Positions 8,333 through 16,627 of a stretch of 64,000 nucleotides of DNA are shown here, piece after piece. The position numbers and the translations under genes were made by a program. The stretch's first letter is position 1. Every line of letters begins with the position of its first letter. The stretch lies in contig NZ_JAMYJR010000002.1 in the NCBI RefSeq assembly GCF_024137025.1, positions 62,001-126,000 of the forward strand, written 5' to 3'. The stretch is from Paractinoplanes aksuensis (GTDB lineage: Bacteria; Actinomycetota; Actinomycetes; Mycobacteriales; Micromonosporaceae). A model generated the notes under the pieces. It searched no databases, was not told where the DNA came from, and saw only the letters and a list, made by a program, of their open reading frames with translations.

Positions 8333-9067
8333 CTACTTGCGCAGCCGCAGGCCCTGCATGCCGCCGTCGACGGCGAGCGCCACACCCGTGGTGGCCGAGG
8401 CGCCCGGCCCGGCCAGGTAGGCGATCGCGTCCGCGATCTCGTCGGCCGAGACCAGACGGCCCGAAGGCTGCCGGGCCTCGAGCGCGGCCCGCTCAGCTTC
8501 CGGATCGTCGGCCTTGCCCAGCAGCCGGCCCACCCACGGTGTGTCCGCCGTGCCCGGGTTCACGCAGTTGACCCGGATGCCCTCGCCCAGGTGGTCGGCC
8601 GCCATGGCCAGGGTCAGCGACTGCACCGCGCCCTTGGTCGCGCTGTAGAGGGCCCGTTGCGGCAGCCCGGCCGTGGCGGCGATCGAGCACGTGTTGACGA
8701 TCGCCGCGTGCTGCGACTCGCGCAGGTAGGGGAGCGCGGCCCGGCTCACCCGCACCATGCCCTGCACGTTGACGTCGAACACGCGGGCCCACTCGGCGTC
8801 GTCGTTGTCCTCGATCGTGCCCTGGGCGCCGATGCCGGCGTTGTTGACCACCACGTCGAGACCGCCGAACGCGGCCGCCGCCTCGGCCACCGCGGCCCGT
8901 ACGGAAGCGTCCTCGGTGACATCGCAGCGGATGCCCAGCAGGGGCGCGGGCACCTCGGGGTTGAGGTCGAGCGCGGCCACCTGGTATCCACGCTGCGCCA
9001 GCAGGTTGGCGGTGGCCAGGCCGATACCCGAGGCGCCGCCGGTGACGATCGCGCGCAGCCCGGTCAT
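8333..9067 (-). CDS. Short-chain dehydrogenase/reductase, sugar or sugar-acid type
   Basis: The 244-residue product is a classical SDR: nucleotide motif TGGASGIG near the N-terminus, NNAG at about 80, catalytic Ser (SIAATAG) and Y-x3-K (YSATKGA), and a C-terminal AVDGGM strand. The ATG at 9067 overlaps the TGA of the preceding FAH-family gene (ATGA), so they are translationally coupled. With FAH hydrolase, SMP-30 lactonase and IlvD/Edd dehydratase nearby, it probably oxidises a sugar or a 2-keto-3-deoxy sugar acid in a non-phosphorylative pathway, for example L-fucose or L-rhamnose type. The exact sugar is inferred only from gene content. Confidence 0.88.
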   Translation of the reverse strand: MTGLRAIVTGGASGIGLATANLLAQRGYQVAALDLNPEVPAPLLGIRCDVTEDASVRAAVAEAAAAFGGLDVVVNNAGIGAQGTIEDNDDAEWARVFDVNVQGMVRVSRAALPYLRESQHAAIVNTCSIAATAGLPQRALYSATKGAVQSLTLAMAADHLGEGIRVNCVNPGTADTPWVGRLLGKADDPEAERAALEARQPSGRLVSADEIADAIAYLAGPGASATTGVALAVDGGMQGLRLRK

Positions 9068-9921
9068 CGCGGCCCCACCACCGTCTGGCGCGCGGTGCCG
9101 AGGTGCTCGATGCCGAGCGTCATCACGTCGCCCGGCTTCAGGTAGACCGGTGGTTTCATGCCCAGGCCGACGCCGGGCGGGGTGCCGGTGTTGATCAGAT
9201 CGCCCGGTTCGAGCACCAGGAACTGGCTGAGGTAGTGCACGAGGAAGTAGGGGTCGAAGATCATCGTGCGGGTGTTGCCGGTCTGGCGGCGCTCGCCGTT
9301 GATGTCGAGCCACATGTCGAGGTTGTTGACGTCCGGGATCTCGTCCGCGGTGACCAGCCACGGCCCGGCCGGGTTGAACGTCTCGGCCGACTTGCCCTTG
9401 CTCCACTGCCCGCCACGCTCGATCTGGAACTCGCGCTCGCTCACGTCGTTGACCAGCACATAGCCGGCGATGGCGTCGCGCGCGGCCTCGACGTTGTCGA
9501 GATACGACGTACGGCGGCCGATGACGATGCCGAGCTCGACCTCCCAGTCGGTCTTGGTCGAACCGCGCGGGATCCGCACGTCGTCGTACGGCCCGACGAG
9601 CGTGTTGGGCGACTTGGTGAACAGGATCGGCTCGTCCGGCGGGGTGGCGCCGGTCTCGGCGGCGTGGTCGCTGTAGTTCAGCCCGATGCACAGGATCTGG
9701 TGCGGCCGCGCGATCGGGGCGCCGATCCGCTGGTCACCCAGCGCGTGCGTCTGCCCGGCGGCGATCCGCTCGGCGACCGGCCCGGCGATCCGCTCGAGCC
9801 CGCCCGCCCCGAAGAAGGCCTCGTCGAAGTCCCCGACCAGGTCGGACACGTCGACGTACGAGTCGCCGGCGCGCACGGCGGGCTTTTCGGCGCCGACAGC
9901 GCCGATTCGCAGGAGTTGCAA
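9064..9921 (-). CDS. Fumarylacetoacetate-hydrolase family protein (diketo sugar-acid hydrolase type)
   Basis: The 285-residue product matches the FAH superfamily: CIGLNYSDHAAE, the metal-binding E-x-E in DWEVELGIVIG, a downstream NDVSERE motif, and the C-terminal GDLINTGTPPGVG loop. Members with this N-terminal extension hydrolyse 2,4-diketo-3-deoxy sugar acids such as L-fuconate or L-rhamnonate derivatives. The start is a TTG at 9921 preceded by GGAG at an 8-base spacing. It lies between the SMP-30 gene and the SDR gene, overlapping the latter, consistent with consecutive steps of one route. The hydrolysis products would be pyruvate plus a hydroxy acid. Confidence 0.88.
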   Translation of the reverse strand: MQLLRIGAVGAEKPAVRAGDSYVDVSDLVGDFDEAFFGAGGLERIAGPVAERIAAGQTHALGDQRIGAPIARPHQILCIGLNYSDHAAETGATPPDEPILFTKSPNTLVGPYDDVRIPRGSTKTDWEVELGIVIGRRTSYLDNVEAARDAIAGYVLVNDVSEREFQIERGGQWSKGKSAETFNPAGPWLVTADEIPDVNNLDMWLDINGERRQTGNTRTMIFDPYFLVHYLSQFLVLEPGDLINTGTPPGVGLGMKPPVYLKPGDVMTLGIEHLGTARQTVVGPR

Positions 9922-9937
9922 GGGTGTTGCTCCGTTC

Positions 9938-10795
9938 TCAGGGGTTCCAGTACGGCGTACGGAGTCCGGTGGCGCCGACGGCGGCCGTGAACAGGCGGCC
10001 CGAGGCCGGCTGGCGGGTCAGTTCGGCCGGGGTCATGCCCTCGGTGGCGGTCGTGATGACCAGGATGTCGAGCTCCGGGCCGGCGAAGGCGCAGCTCGTG
10101 GGGTGGGCGGCGTCGACCTCGACCACGGCCAGCAGCAGGCCCGAGGGGGTGCGGCACTCGACCCGGCCGAGGCCGTGGTTGGCGATCCACAGGTTGCCGA
10201 GCGCGTCCACGCACAGGCCGTCGGGCAGCCCGTCGGTGATCCGGAACAGCTCCCGGCGCTCGCCGTCCGGGTAGTCCCGGCCGTAGATCACGCCGGGGAT
10301 CGAGTCGACGCTGTACAGGGTGGCGCCGTCGGGGCTCCAGGCCAGGCCGTTCGAGAGGGTGAGGTCGTCGTCGAGCACGGTCACCGCGCCGTCGTCGAGC
10401 CGGACCAGGGTCTGCGTGCCGGACGAGTCGTCCAGCGCCATGCCGCCGACCAGGAAACGGCCCTGGGGGTCGACGCCGCCGTCGTTGAGGCGGCTCCCGG
10501 CCCGGGTGAGGTCGGCCACCGGCGTACGGGCGCCTTCGGGGTCGATTCTGACGACCGCACCGCGCTGGGCCACCAGCAGGTCGCCCGCGGCCGACACGGC
10601 GACCACGCAGGCCAGGTCGTCGAACTCCCAGGTCTCGGTCACCGTGATCCGGCCCGGCTCGACCGTCCCGGCGTGCACCGTGCCGCCCAGGATGTCGACC
10701 CAGAGCAGGCGGTTGCGGTCGGCGTCCCAGACGGGGCCCTCGCCGAGGGTGTAAGCCTCCGCGCCAGCCGGCCCGGCGACGAAGCGCGCAGTCAT
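9938..10795 (-). CDS. SMP-30/gluconolactonase family lactonase
   Basis: The 285-residue product is a six-bladed beta-propeller of the SMP-30/regucalcin type. It shows the N-terminal LGEGPVWD with the metal-ligand Glu, then GRFLVGGMA, SNGLAWSPDG (metal-binding Asn region) and PDGLCVDALGNLW with a further metal ligand. It would hydrolyse a sugar lactone to the aldonic acid. The ATG at 10795 is preferred over an in-frame TTG six codons upstream. It is first in a three-gene minus-strand group and divergent from the dehydratase gene, so lactonase, dehydratase, dehydrogenase and FAH hydrolase form a complete non-phosphorylative sugar pathway apart from the initial sugar dehydrogenase. Confidence 0.88.
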   Translation of the reverse strand: MTARFVAGPAGAEAYTLGEGPVWDADRNRLLWVDILGGTVHAGTVEPGRITVTETWEFDDLACVVAVSAAGDLLVAQRGAVVRIDPEGARTPVADLTRAGSRLNDGGVDPQGRFLVGGMALDDSSGTQTLVRLDDGAVTVLDDDLTLSNGLAWSPDGATLYSVDSIPGVIYGRDYPDGERRELFRITDGLPDGLCVDALGNLWIANHGLGRVECRTPSGLLLAVVEVDAAHPTSCAFAGPELDILVITTATEGMTPAELTRQPASGRLFTAAVGATGLRTPYWNP

Positions 10796-10872
10796 GTTCC
10801 GAAGCGTATGCAAAACTTTCGCTCAGTAGAAGGATCTTCCCGCGGCAACCGGCGCGGCGCTACGGTCGGATC

Positions 10873-12591
10873 ATGTCTGAGCGGCGCAGCGCGCAGTGGT
10901 ACGGGGGCGACGACCGGAACAGCTACATCCATCGGGCCTGGATGAGGCGGGGTTTCCCGGCCGACGCGTTCGACGGCGAGCGCCCGCACATCGCCATCGC
11001 CAACACCGCGTCGGATCTCACTCCTTGCAACGCCCACCTCAACGAGGTCGGCCGCAGCGTGGCCGACGGCATCCACCGGGCCGGCGGCATCGCGCTCAAC
11101 CTGCCGGTCGTCTCGCTGGGGGAGACCCAGGTCAAGCCCACGGCCATGCTGTGGCGCAACATGGCCGCGATGGCCATGGAAGAGATGTTCCGGGCCAACC
11201 CGATCGACGGCCTGGTGCTGCTGGGCGGCTGCGACAAGACGATCCCGGCCCTGCTCATGGCCGCGGCCTCGGTCGACCTGCCGGCCGTGGTGGTGCCGGG
11301 CGGCCCGATGCTGACCGGCACGTTCCGCGGCACCCCGCTGGGCTGCGGCACCGACGTGTGGAAGCTGTCGGAAGAGGTGCGGGCGGGCACGCTCAGCTCG
11401 GCCGAGTTCCAGCGCTCCGAGTCGTCGATGATCCGCAGCCGGGGTCACTGCAACACCATGGGCACCGCCTCCACCATGGGCCTGCTGGCCGAGGTGCTGG
11501 GCATGACGCTGCCCGGCATCGCGGGCACCCCGGCCCCCGACAGCCGCCTGCTCGAGGCCGCCCACGCGACCGGGGTGCTGGCGGTCGACCTGGTCGACCA
11601 GGACCGGCGACCGAGCGCGGTGATGACCCGGGAGTCGTTCCACAACGCGATCGTGGCCCTGGCCGCGCTCGGCGGCTCGACCAACGCGGTCGTCCACCTG
11701 CTGGCCATCGCGGGCCGCCTCGGCATTCCGCTCACGCAGGACGACTTCGACCGGATCGGGGCCGGCGTGCCGCTGCTGGTCGACCTGCAACCGGCGGGCC
11801 GCTTCCTGATGGACGACCTCTACCGGGCCGGTGGTCTGCACGCGGTGCTGGCCGAGGTGCAAGACCTGCTCGACCCCACGGCCATCACGGTCATCGGCGA
11901 GCCCCTGGTCTCGGCGCTGGGGGTCGCCCAGGTGTACGACCGTGAGGTGATCCGCCCCCGGGCCGACCCGCTGCAGATGGAGGCGGGCATCGCCGTGCTC
12001 TACGGCAACCTCGCCCCCGACGGCGCCCTGGTCAAACCGGCCGCCGCCACGCCCGCGCTGCTGCAGCACCGCGGCCCGGCGGTCGTCTTCGACTCGGTGG
12101 AAGACCTCAAGGCCCGCCTGGACGACCCGTCGCTCGAGGTCACGCCCGACTCGGTGCTGGTGCTGCGCGGTTGCGGCCCCAAGGGCTACCCCGGCATGCC
12201 CGAGGTCTCCAACATGCCCCTGCCGGCGAAGTTGCTGGCCGAGGGCGTACGCGACATGGTCCGCATCTGCGACGGCCGGATGAGCGGCACCGCGTACGGC
12301 ACGGTGGTGCTGCACGTCGCCCCCGAGGCGGCCGCGGGCGGCCCCCTGGCCAAGGTCCGCACCGGCGACCCGATCGTGCTCGACCTGGAGAACCGTCGTC
12401 TCGACGTCGACGTCCCGGCTGAGGAGTGGGCCGCCCGCGAGCCGTCGGCCGAGGCGGCCCGGGCCTACGCGGCCCCCGCGCGGGGGTGGGAGAAGCTCTA
12501 CGTCGACACCGTGAACCAGGCCAACACCGGCGCCGACCTGGACTTCCTGCTCGGCGCCAGCGGCGACAAGGTGGCTCGGGAGTCGCACTGA
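10873..12591 (+). CDS. IlvD/Edd-family sugar-acid dehydratase
   Basis: The 572-residue product belongs to the dihydroxy-acid dehydratase superfamily. It shows the Fe-S ligand motifs with GGCDKTIPA (about residue 120) and RGHCNTMGTAS (about 195), and the C-terminal CDGRMSGTAYG motif. Residues near the N-terminus (DRNSYIHRAW) are typical of the pentonate/hexonate branch (L-arabinonate or D-xylonate dehydratase type) rather than branched-chain amino-acid synthesis. The reaction removes water from a sugar acid to give a 2-keto-3-deoxy acid. The gene is divergent from the lactonase over a 77-bp gap, so the pathway is probably controlled from that gap. No dedicated regulator is adjacent. Confidence 0.9.
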   Translation: MSERRSAQWYGGDDRNSYIHRAWMRRGFPADAFDGERPHIAIANTASDLTPCNAHLNEVGRSVADGIHRAGGIALNLPVVSLGETQVKPTAMLWRNMAAMAMEEMFRANPIDGLVLLGGCDKTIPALLMAAASVDLPAVVVPGGPMLTGTFRGTPLGCGTDVWKLSEEVRAGTLSSAEFQRSESSMIRSRGHCNTMGTASTMGLLAEVLGMTLPGIAGTPAPDSRLLEAAHATGVLAVDLVDQDRRPSAVMTRESFHNAIVALAALGGSTNAVVHLLAIAGRLGIPLTQDDFDRIGAGVPLLVDLQPAGRFLMDDLYRAGGLHAVLAEVQDLLDPTAITVIGEPLVSALGVAQVYDREVIRPRADPLQMEAGIAVLYGNLAPDGALVKPAAATPALLQHRGPAVVFDSVEDLKARLDDPSLEVTPDSVLVLRGCGPKGYPGMPEVSNMPLPAKLLAEGVRDMVRICDGRMSGTAYGTVVLHVAPEAAAGGPLAKVRTGDPIVLDLENRRLDVDVPAEEWAAREPSAEAARAYAAPARGWEKLYVDTVNQANTGADLDFLLGASGDKVARESH

Positions 12592-12608
12592 CCCGTTACG
12601 CTGCCCGC

Positions 12609-13454
12609 GTGAGACGGACGGCAGTGGCCTTGGCCGGGGACGGGCACAGCATCGGGTACGAGGTTCGGGAACCGGCCGGGGCCGAGCGGCCGCCGGCGAT
12701 CGTCTTCCTGCCCGCGCTGGGGGTGCCGCTGTCGTACTACGACCGGTTGTTCGACGTCTGGGCGGGGGACGGGCGGCGCGTGGTCGGGGTGGAGCACCGC
12801 GGTCAGCCGATGAGCCCGATCACCGGGATCCGGCGGGGGCGGTTCGGTTACAGCGACATGATCCGGCGCGACCTGCCCGTCGTGTTCGAGCTGTCCGAGG
12901 TGCGGGACGCGGCCCAGGTCGTGCTGGTCGGGCACAGCATGGGTGGGGCGCTGGCCCTGCTGTCGGCGGCGGCGGGCACGGTGGCGCCGGACGCCATCGT
13001 CACCATCGCCACCGGGACCAGTTGGTGCAGCGCCGAGTTCGGGGCCCGGCGGCGGGTGCAGCGGTATGTCGGCACGCGGACGGTGCGGGCCATCACCCGT
13101 ACGCTCGGGTACTGGCCCGGCCATGTCTTCGGGTTCGCCGGTCGGCAGCCGAGCACGGTGATGCGGGATTGGGCCTACGAGGCCAGCCATGGGCAGTTCC
13201 GGCTGCACCGCGACCCGTTCGACTACGAGGCCGCCCTGGCGAAACTGGACACGCCGCGCCTGATGCTCGGCATCGACGGCGACGACCTGATCAACCCGCG
13301 CGCGGTGGCCCTGCTGGCGAAACGAGCGGCCAACGCTTCCCGCCTGCAGGTGCGGATGACCGATGAGGTCAACCATTTCTCGTGGGCCCGGCGCGCGCCG
13401 GCCGAGGTGGCCGCCCCTATCGACCGGTGGCTCACCACCCTCGAATCCCATTGA
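12609..13454 (+). CDS. Alpha/beta hydrolase (serine hydrolase)
   Basis: The 281-residue product has the alpha/beta-hydrolase core: an IVFLPALGVPLSYYD oxyanion-loop region, nucleophile elbow GHSMGG (Ser near residue 110), a late Asp in LGIDGDD and the catalytic His in EVNHFSW. The GTG at 12609 lies 17 bp after the dehydratase gene; codon bias begins there although the frame is open further upstream. It may be co-transcribed with the dehydratase. The substrate is not predictable; esterase, lactonase or carrier-protein thioesterase are all possible. Confidence 0.8.
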   Translation: MRRTAVALAGDGHSIGYEVREPAGAERPPAIVFLPALGVPLSYYDRLFDVWAGDGRRVVGVEHRGQPMSPITGIRRGRFGYSDMIRRDLPVVFELSEVRDAAQVVLVGHSMGGALALLSAAAGTVAPDAIVTIATGTSWCSAEFGARRRVQRYVGTRTVRAITRTLGYWPGHVFGFAGRQPSTVMRDWAYEASHGQFRLHRDPFDYEAALAKLDTPRLMLGIDGDDLINPRAVALLAKRAANASRLQVRMTDEVNHFSWARRAPAEVAAPIDRWLTTLESH

Positions 13455-13522
13455 CCGTAGCCAATTCCGTCGTGTGGCTGTGATACTCATCGGACGACTG
13501 ACAGTCCGAAGTGGAGAGACGC

Positions 13523-14009
13523 ATGCGCGCACGGGGGCTACCGTGCCGGCCGACCCCGCTACAGCGTCCGCGCGGCGCTGTTCGATCTGACCGCCGTTCC
13601 GAACGAGCCAAGTGGGTTCGCCGTGGTGCAGGTGCCGGTCGGAAACAGCCCCGGGTCGTGGAACGTCTATGCCAGGGCCAACGACGGGAGCACGGACAGC
13701 CTCATCGCAGCGGCCGGCTTTGAGGTCCGGAATCTTGTCGCTTTGGACGGGCGAGTGCTCGACTACACGACGTGGCTGCCGGTGGAGAACGCGATAGTCC
13801 GCTTGGAACCGGGCGGACATCAGACCACGACCGATGCCGAGGGCGAGTACGAGTTCCTGACCGCTGACGTGCCGCCCGGTGAATACACGATCATCACCGC
13901 GCACGAGGACTGCTCGAATACTCAGGGGCCGTACCTGGTCGACGGTCAGGGTCTCAGTCTCGACCTGTTCCTGTTCGGGCCATGGTGCGACTCGGGCGTA
14001 CGTCGATAG
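13523..14009 (+). pseudogene. Carboxypeptidase-regulatory-like domain protein, probable frameshift in a G5 run
   Basis: From about 13461 to 14009 one frame is open and beta-rich, ending in a domain of the carboxypeptidase-regulatory/Cna-B type (ALDGRVLDYTTWLPVENAIV, DAEGEYEFLTADVPPGEYTI). This frame has no ATG or GTG before 13623. An ATG at 13523, preceded by GGAGAG at a good distance, opens in another frame and meets the good frame across a GGGGG run at 13533-13537; loss of one G would join them. Either it is a frameshifted small gene or the 3' remnant of a larger surface protein. The GTG at 13623 could give a 128-residue product. Confidence 0.5.
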
Positions 14010-14019
14010 AGCGACGCGG

Positions 14020-15261
14020 TCAGTCGGTGTCGCGGCCGTACTTGTCGAAGGGGACGGTCCAGTCGCCGAGGCCGTTCCAGATCGGGAGTTCGCGCGGGGT
14101 GTTGCGGACGTCGACGATGTCGCCGACCAGGAAGTTGTTGTAGACCCACTTGGCGTCGGCGGTGCTCAGGTTGATGCAGCCGTGGGACAAGTTGGCCCGG
14201 CCCAGCGACTTGTTCCACGGCGCGCCGTGCAGGTATTCGCCGGAATAGCTGATCCGGGTGCAGAACTCGATGTTCTCGGACACGTAGTAGTTCGGGTCCT
14301 TGGGGTCGGTGACGCCGTAGCTCGCCGAGCTCATCGTGTGTTTGCGCTTCTTGCCCAGCACGACGTGCGGGCCGCCGGCCGTCCAGTAGCTGATCTTCTC
14401 GCCGTTCGCGCCGGTGGTGCCGCCGCCCTTGCCCAGGCTGCTCTTCATCGTACGAACGAGTTTGCCGTCGATGTAGACCTTGGTCATGTGGGTGCGGTTG
14501 TCGCTGATCGCGATCAACTGCCGCCCGATCTTGAAGTTCGTCGAGACGTTCTTCGAGCCGTACGTGGTCTTGCCCAGCTTCACGCCGAACATGTTGACGC
14601 TGACGTCGATCTTCGTGCCGGCCGCCCAGTACTTGGCCGGACGCCAGTGCACCGTCCGGTCGTCGCGCCAGTAGAACTTGCCGGGCACGGCGGGCGAGGT
14701 CTTGATCTCGATGGCCTTCTCGGCCGCGTTCTTGTTGACGGCGCGGCTGAACCGGACGATCACCGGCTGCCCGGCGCCGTACGTGCGGCCCTCCTTGAGG
14801 GCGAGCATGGCGTTGGCCTGGAAGGTGACGGTGGCCGTCTTCTCCGGCTTGAGCGTGGTGAACGTGGTGTCCTCGGTGGTCTGCACGCCCGCAGCGTCGG
14901 TCGCCGTGACACTGACCTTGTACTTCTTCCCGTACGCGAGGTCGCCCGTCGACTGCCAGGTGCCGTCGTCCCGCAGAGCGCCTTCGACCTTCGTCGCGCC
15001 CGCGCTGACGGTGACCGATTCGATCTTGCCGCCCTCGGCGCTGACGACGACCGGCTTCACCGGCGAGACCCCGGTGTTCCCGGCGGCGGGCGTCACGGTC
15101 AGCTGCACCGGCGGGGCGGCGGCCTCGGCGGCCTCGGCGGCCGAGCCGACCCAGGAGGCGGCCTTGTCGCCGCCTCCCTTGCCGGTGGTGGAGCACCCGG
15201 CCACCACGGCCGCCGCGGCCGTGCCGATGGCACCGAAGATCACCTTGCGTCGCTGAATCAT
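14020..15261 (-). CDS. L,D-transpeptidase lipoprotein (LdtMt2-like)
   Basis: The 413-residue precursor has a lipoprotein signal peptide with lipobox VVAGC (Cys at about residue 22). Two bacterial Ig-like domains follow (about 50-250, TFTTLKPEKTATVTF), then a YkuD catalytic domain (about 250-390) with HGAPW and the active-site SHGCINLS. Architecture and length match mycobacterial LdtMt2-type enzymes that form 3-3 cross-links in peptidoglycan outside the membrane and are inhibited by carbapenems. The ATG at 15261 is the only start compatible with the signal peptide. It stands alone on its strand. Confidence 0.93.
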   Translation of the reverse strand: MIQRRKVIFGAIGTAAAAVVAGCSTTGKGGGDKAASWVGSAAEAAEAAAPPVQLTVTPAAGNTGVSPVKPVVVSAEGGKIESVTVSAGATKVEGALRDDGTWQSTGDLAYGKKYKVSVTATDAAGVQTTEDTTFTTLKPEKTATVTFQANAMLALKEGRTYGAGQPVIVRFSRAVNKNAAEKAIEIKTSPAVPGKFYWRDDRTVHWRPAKYWAAGTKIDVSVNMFGVKLGKTTYGSKNVSTNFKIGRQLIAISDNRTHMTKVYIDGKLVRTMKSSLGKGGGTTGANGEKISYWTAGGPHVVLGKKRKHTMSSASYGVTDPKDPNYYVSENIEFCTRISYSGEYLHGAPWNKSLGRANLSHGCINLSTADAKWVYNNFLVGDIVDVRNTPRELPIWNGLGDWTVPFDKYGRDTD

Positions 15262-15440
15262 GACTCTCGCATTCGGGGGATGCCAACCGGCGCCGTTCAG
15301 GGCCCTGTCAGAAAGACGCGAGCGGGCCGGGATCCGTTGCCCCCGTCTTCAAAGGGTGATCATCCTGACAGATTTCCATGCCTGCCGATACCCCGTCCGA
15401 CTTGTCGGGATCGACGGCGCCGGCTTAACCCCGGCGGCGG

Positions 15441-15635
15441 TCAGTCCGGCGGTTCGGGAGCGTCCTCCGGCTCGCCTTCGCTGAGGTTGGCGCGGTGCTC
15501 GTTGATGCCCTTGTTACTGCTGCCGGTGGCCGGGGTGTCAGCCGTCGGTGGCTGGTCGGTGGGGAAGGGGTCAGTTTCCGGAGAGCCGGTGACGTGCTGC
15601 TCGGTGCTGGCACCGGCGTTCGATGAGTCGGTCAT
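15441..15635 (-). CDS. Small acidic, probably disordered protein of unknown function
   Basis: The 64-residue product is rich in Ser, Thr, Pro, Glu and Asp, contains no hydrophobic core and ends EGEPEDAPEPPD. The ATG at 15635 is chosen; an in-frame TTG lies three codons upstream. Bias toward G/C at third positions supports coding. It lies between the L,D-transpeptidase gene and a divergent carbon-nitrogen hydrolase gene and has no visible partner. I do not recognise the family, and it could be spurious. Confidence 0.45.
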   Translation of the reverse strand: MTDSSNAGASTEQHVTGSPETDPFPTDQPPTADTPATGSSNKGINEHRANLSEGEPEDAPEPPD

Positions 15636-15786
15636 GTGGGGCAATTACCCGATGCTGGACGTCAGGAACTTTTCCCGTGCGATCCGCGGGCGATTTCGGC
15701 AGACTGCGGACCATGGCTGACGGGGTAGTTGTGCGGTTTCACCCGGCTGTCGGCGCTCCCGCAATCCTCGACGCCCGGTTGTCGTG

Positions 15787-16479
15787 ATGCGCGTCGGTGT
15801 TTGCCAGACCCCGGAGATCGTCGGGGATGTACAGGCGGCGCTCGACCTGATCCGGGAGTTCGCCGAGCAGGCCGACGGGGTGGATCTGCTGGTCTTTCCG
15901 GAGTGCTTCGTGCAGGGCTACAAGGTGACGCCGGCGCACGTGCGCGAGTTCGGGTTGCCGGTCGAGATGCGGCTCGACGTGCGACCCACCGTCGTGCTCG
16001 GGCTGATCGAGCGAGGGGGCGGCCGCTACTTCAACACGGCGGCGGTGGTGCGGGGCGGGCGCACCGTGGGTGCGTACCGGAAAACGTTCTTGACTCGGGG
16101 TGAAAGCGTCTTCACGGCGGGCGGGGAGTATCCGGTCTTTGACTGCGCGGGAGTCCGGTTCGGCATCAACATCTGTTTCGACGCCCAATATCCGCATGCT
16201 GCGGCGGCTGTGCGCCGGCAGAACGCCGAACTGCTCGTCCTGCCCGCCCAGAACATGATGCCGCGCGCGAAAGCTTTGGTCTGGCAGCACCGGCACAATG
16301 AATTACGCCGCGAGCGCGTACGCGAAACCGGCCTGTGGCTGGCCTCGGCCGACGTCGCCGGCGAGCGTGGCGGCACTCATCTCGGCCTGGGCCCGACGTG
16401 CATCATCAGCCCCGCCGGCGAAATCGTGGCCGAGGTACCACCCGGAACCGTGGGAATGGCCGTCGCGACGATTTCCTGA
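15787..16479 (+). CDS. Carbon-nitrogen hydrolase (nitrilase superfamily)
   Basis: The 230-residue product carries the nitrilase triad: Glu in LVFPEC (about residue 39), Lys in YRKTFL (about 98) and Cys in NICFDAQYP (about 130). It ends at a strand typical of the fold (GEIVAEVPPGTVG). Such enzymes hydrolyse amides, N-carbamoyl compounds or nitriles. It is shorter than the usual 260-280 residues, mostly through compact loops. A GTG one codon upstream is an equally possible start. It is convergent with the inositol-phosphatase-like gene, and the gap between them is filled by a degenerate repeat that begins at its last codons. Confidence 0.87.
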   Translation: MRVGVCQTPEIVGDVQAALDLIREFAEQADGVDLLVFPECFVQGYKVTPAHVREFGLPVEMRLDVRPTVVLGLIERGGGRYFNTAAVVRGGRTVGAYRKTFLTRGESVFTAGGEYPVFDCAGVRFGINICFDAQYPHAAAAVRRQNAELLVLPAQNMMPRAKALVWQHRHNELRRERVRETGLWLASADVAGERGGTHLGLGPTCIISPAGEIVAEVPPGTVGMAVATIS

Positions 16480-16627
16480 CGCCCATCACCCGCCGCGGAC
16501 TTTCCTGGCGCCTGCGGTGTGGCGCGCCGTTTTCCTGAGGCCCGTGACCTGTCGCGACCTTTTCCTGGCGCCTGCGGTGTGGCGTGACGATTTGCGGACG
16601 GCTATGACGTGGCGCGGGCGGCGGGGT
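16470..16627. repeat. Five degenerate ~30-bp tandem repeats between convergent genes
   Basis: Units begin near 16471, 16500, 16529, 16559 and 16590 and share the core TTTCCTGGCGCCTGCGGTGT followed by GGCG or CGCG; the second and fourth units are nearly identical over 27 bases. The array starts at the last codons of the nitrilase-type gene and runs into the last codons of the phosphatase gene. Function is unknown; spacing is too irregular and the units too degenerate for CRISPR. Confidence 0.6.

Noticed and set aside
16470..16627. CRISPR-like array
   Set aside because: Units are head-to-tail, degenerate and without unique spacers, and no cas genes are present.
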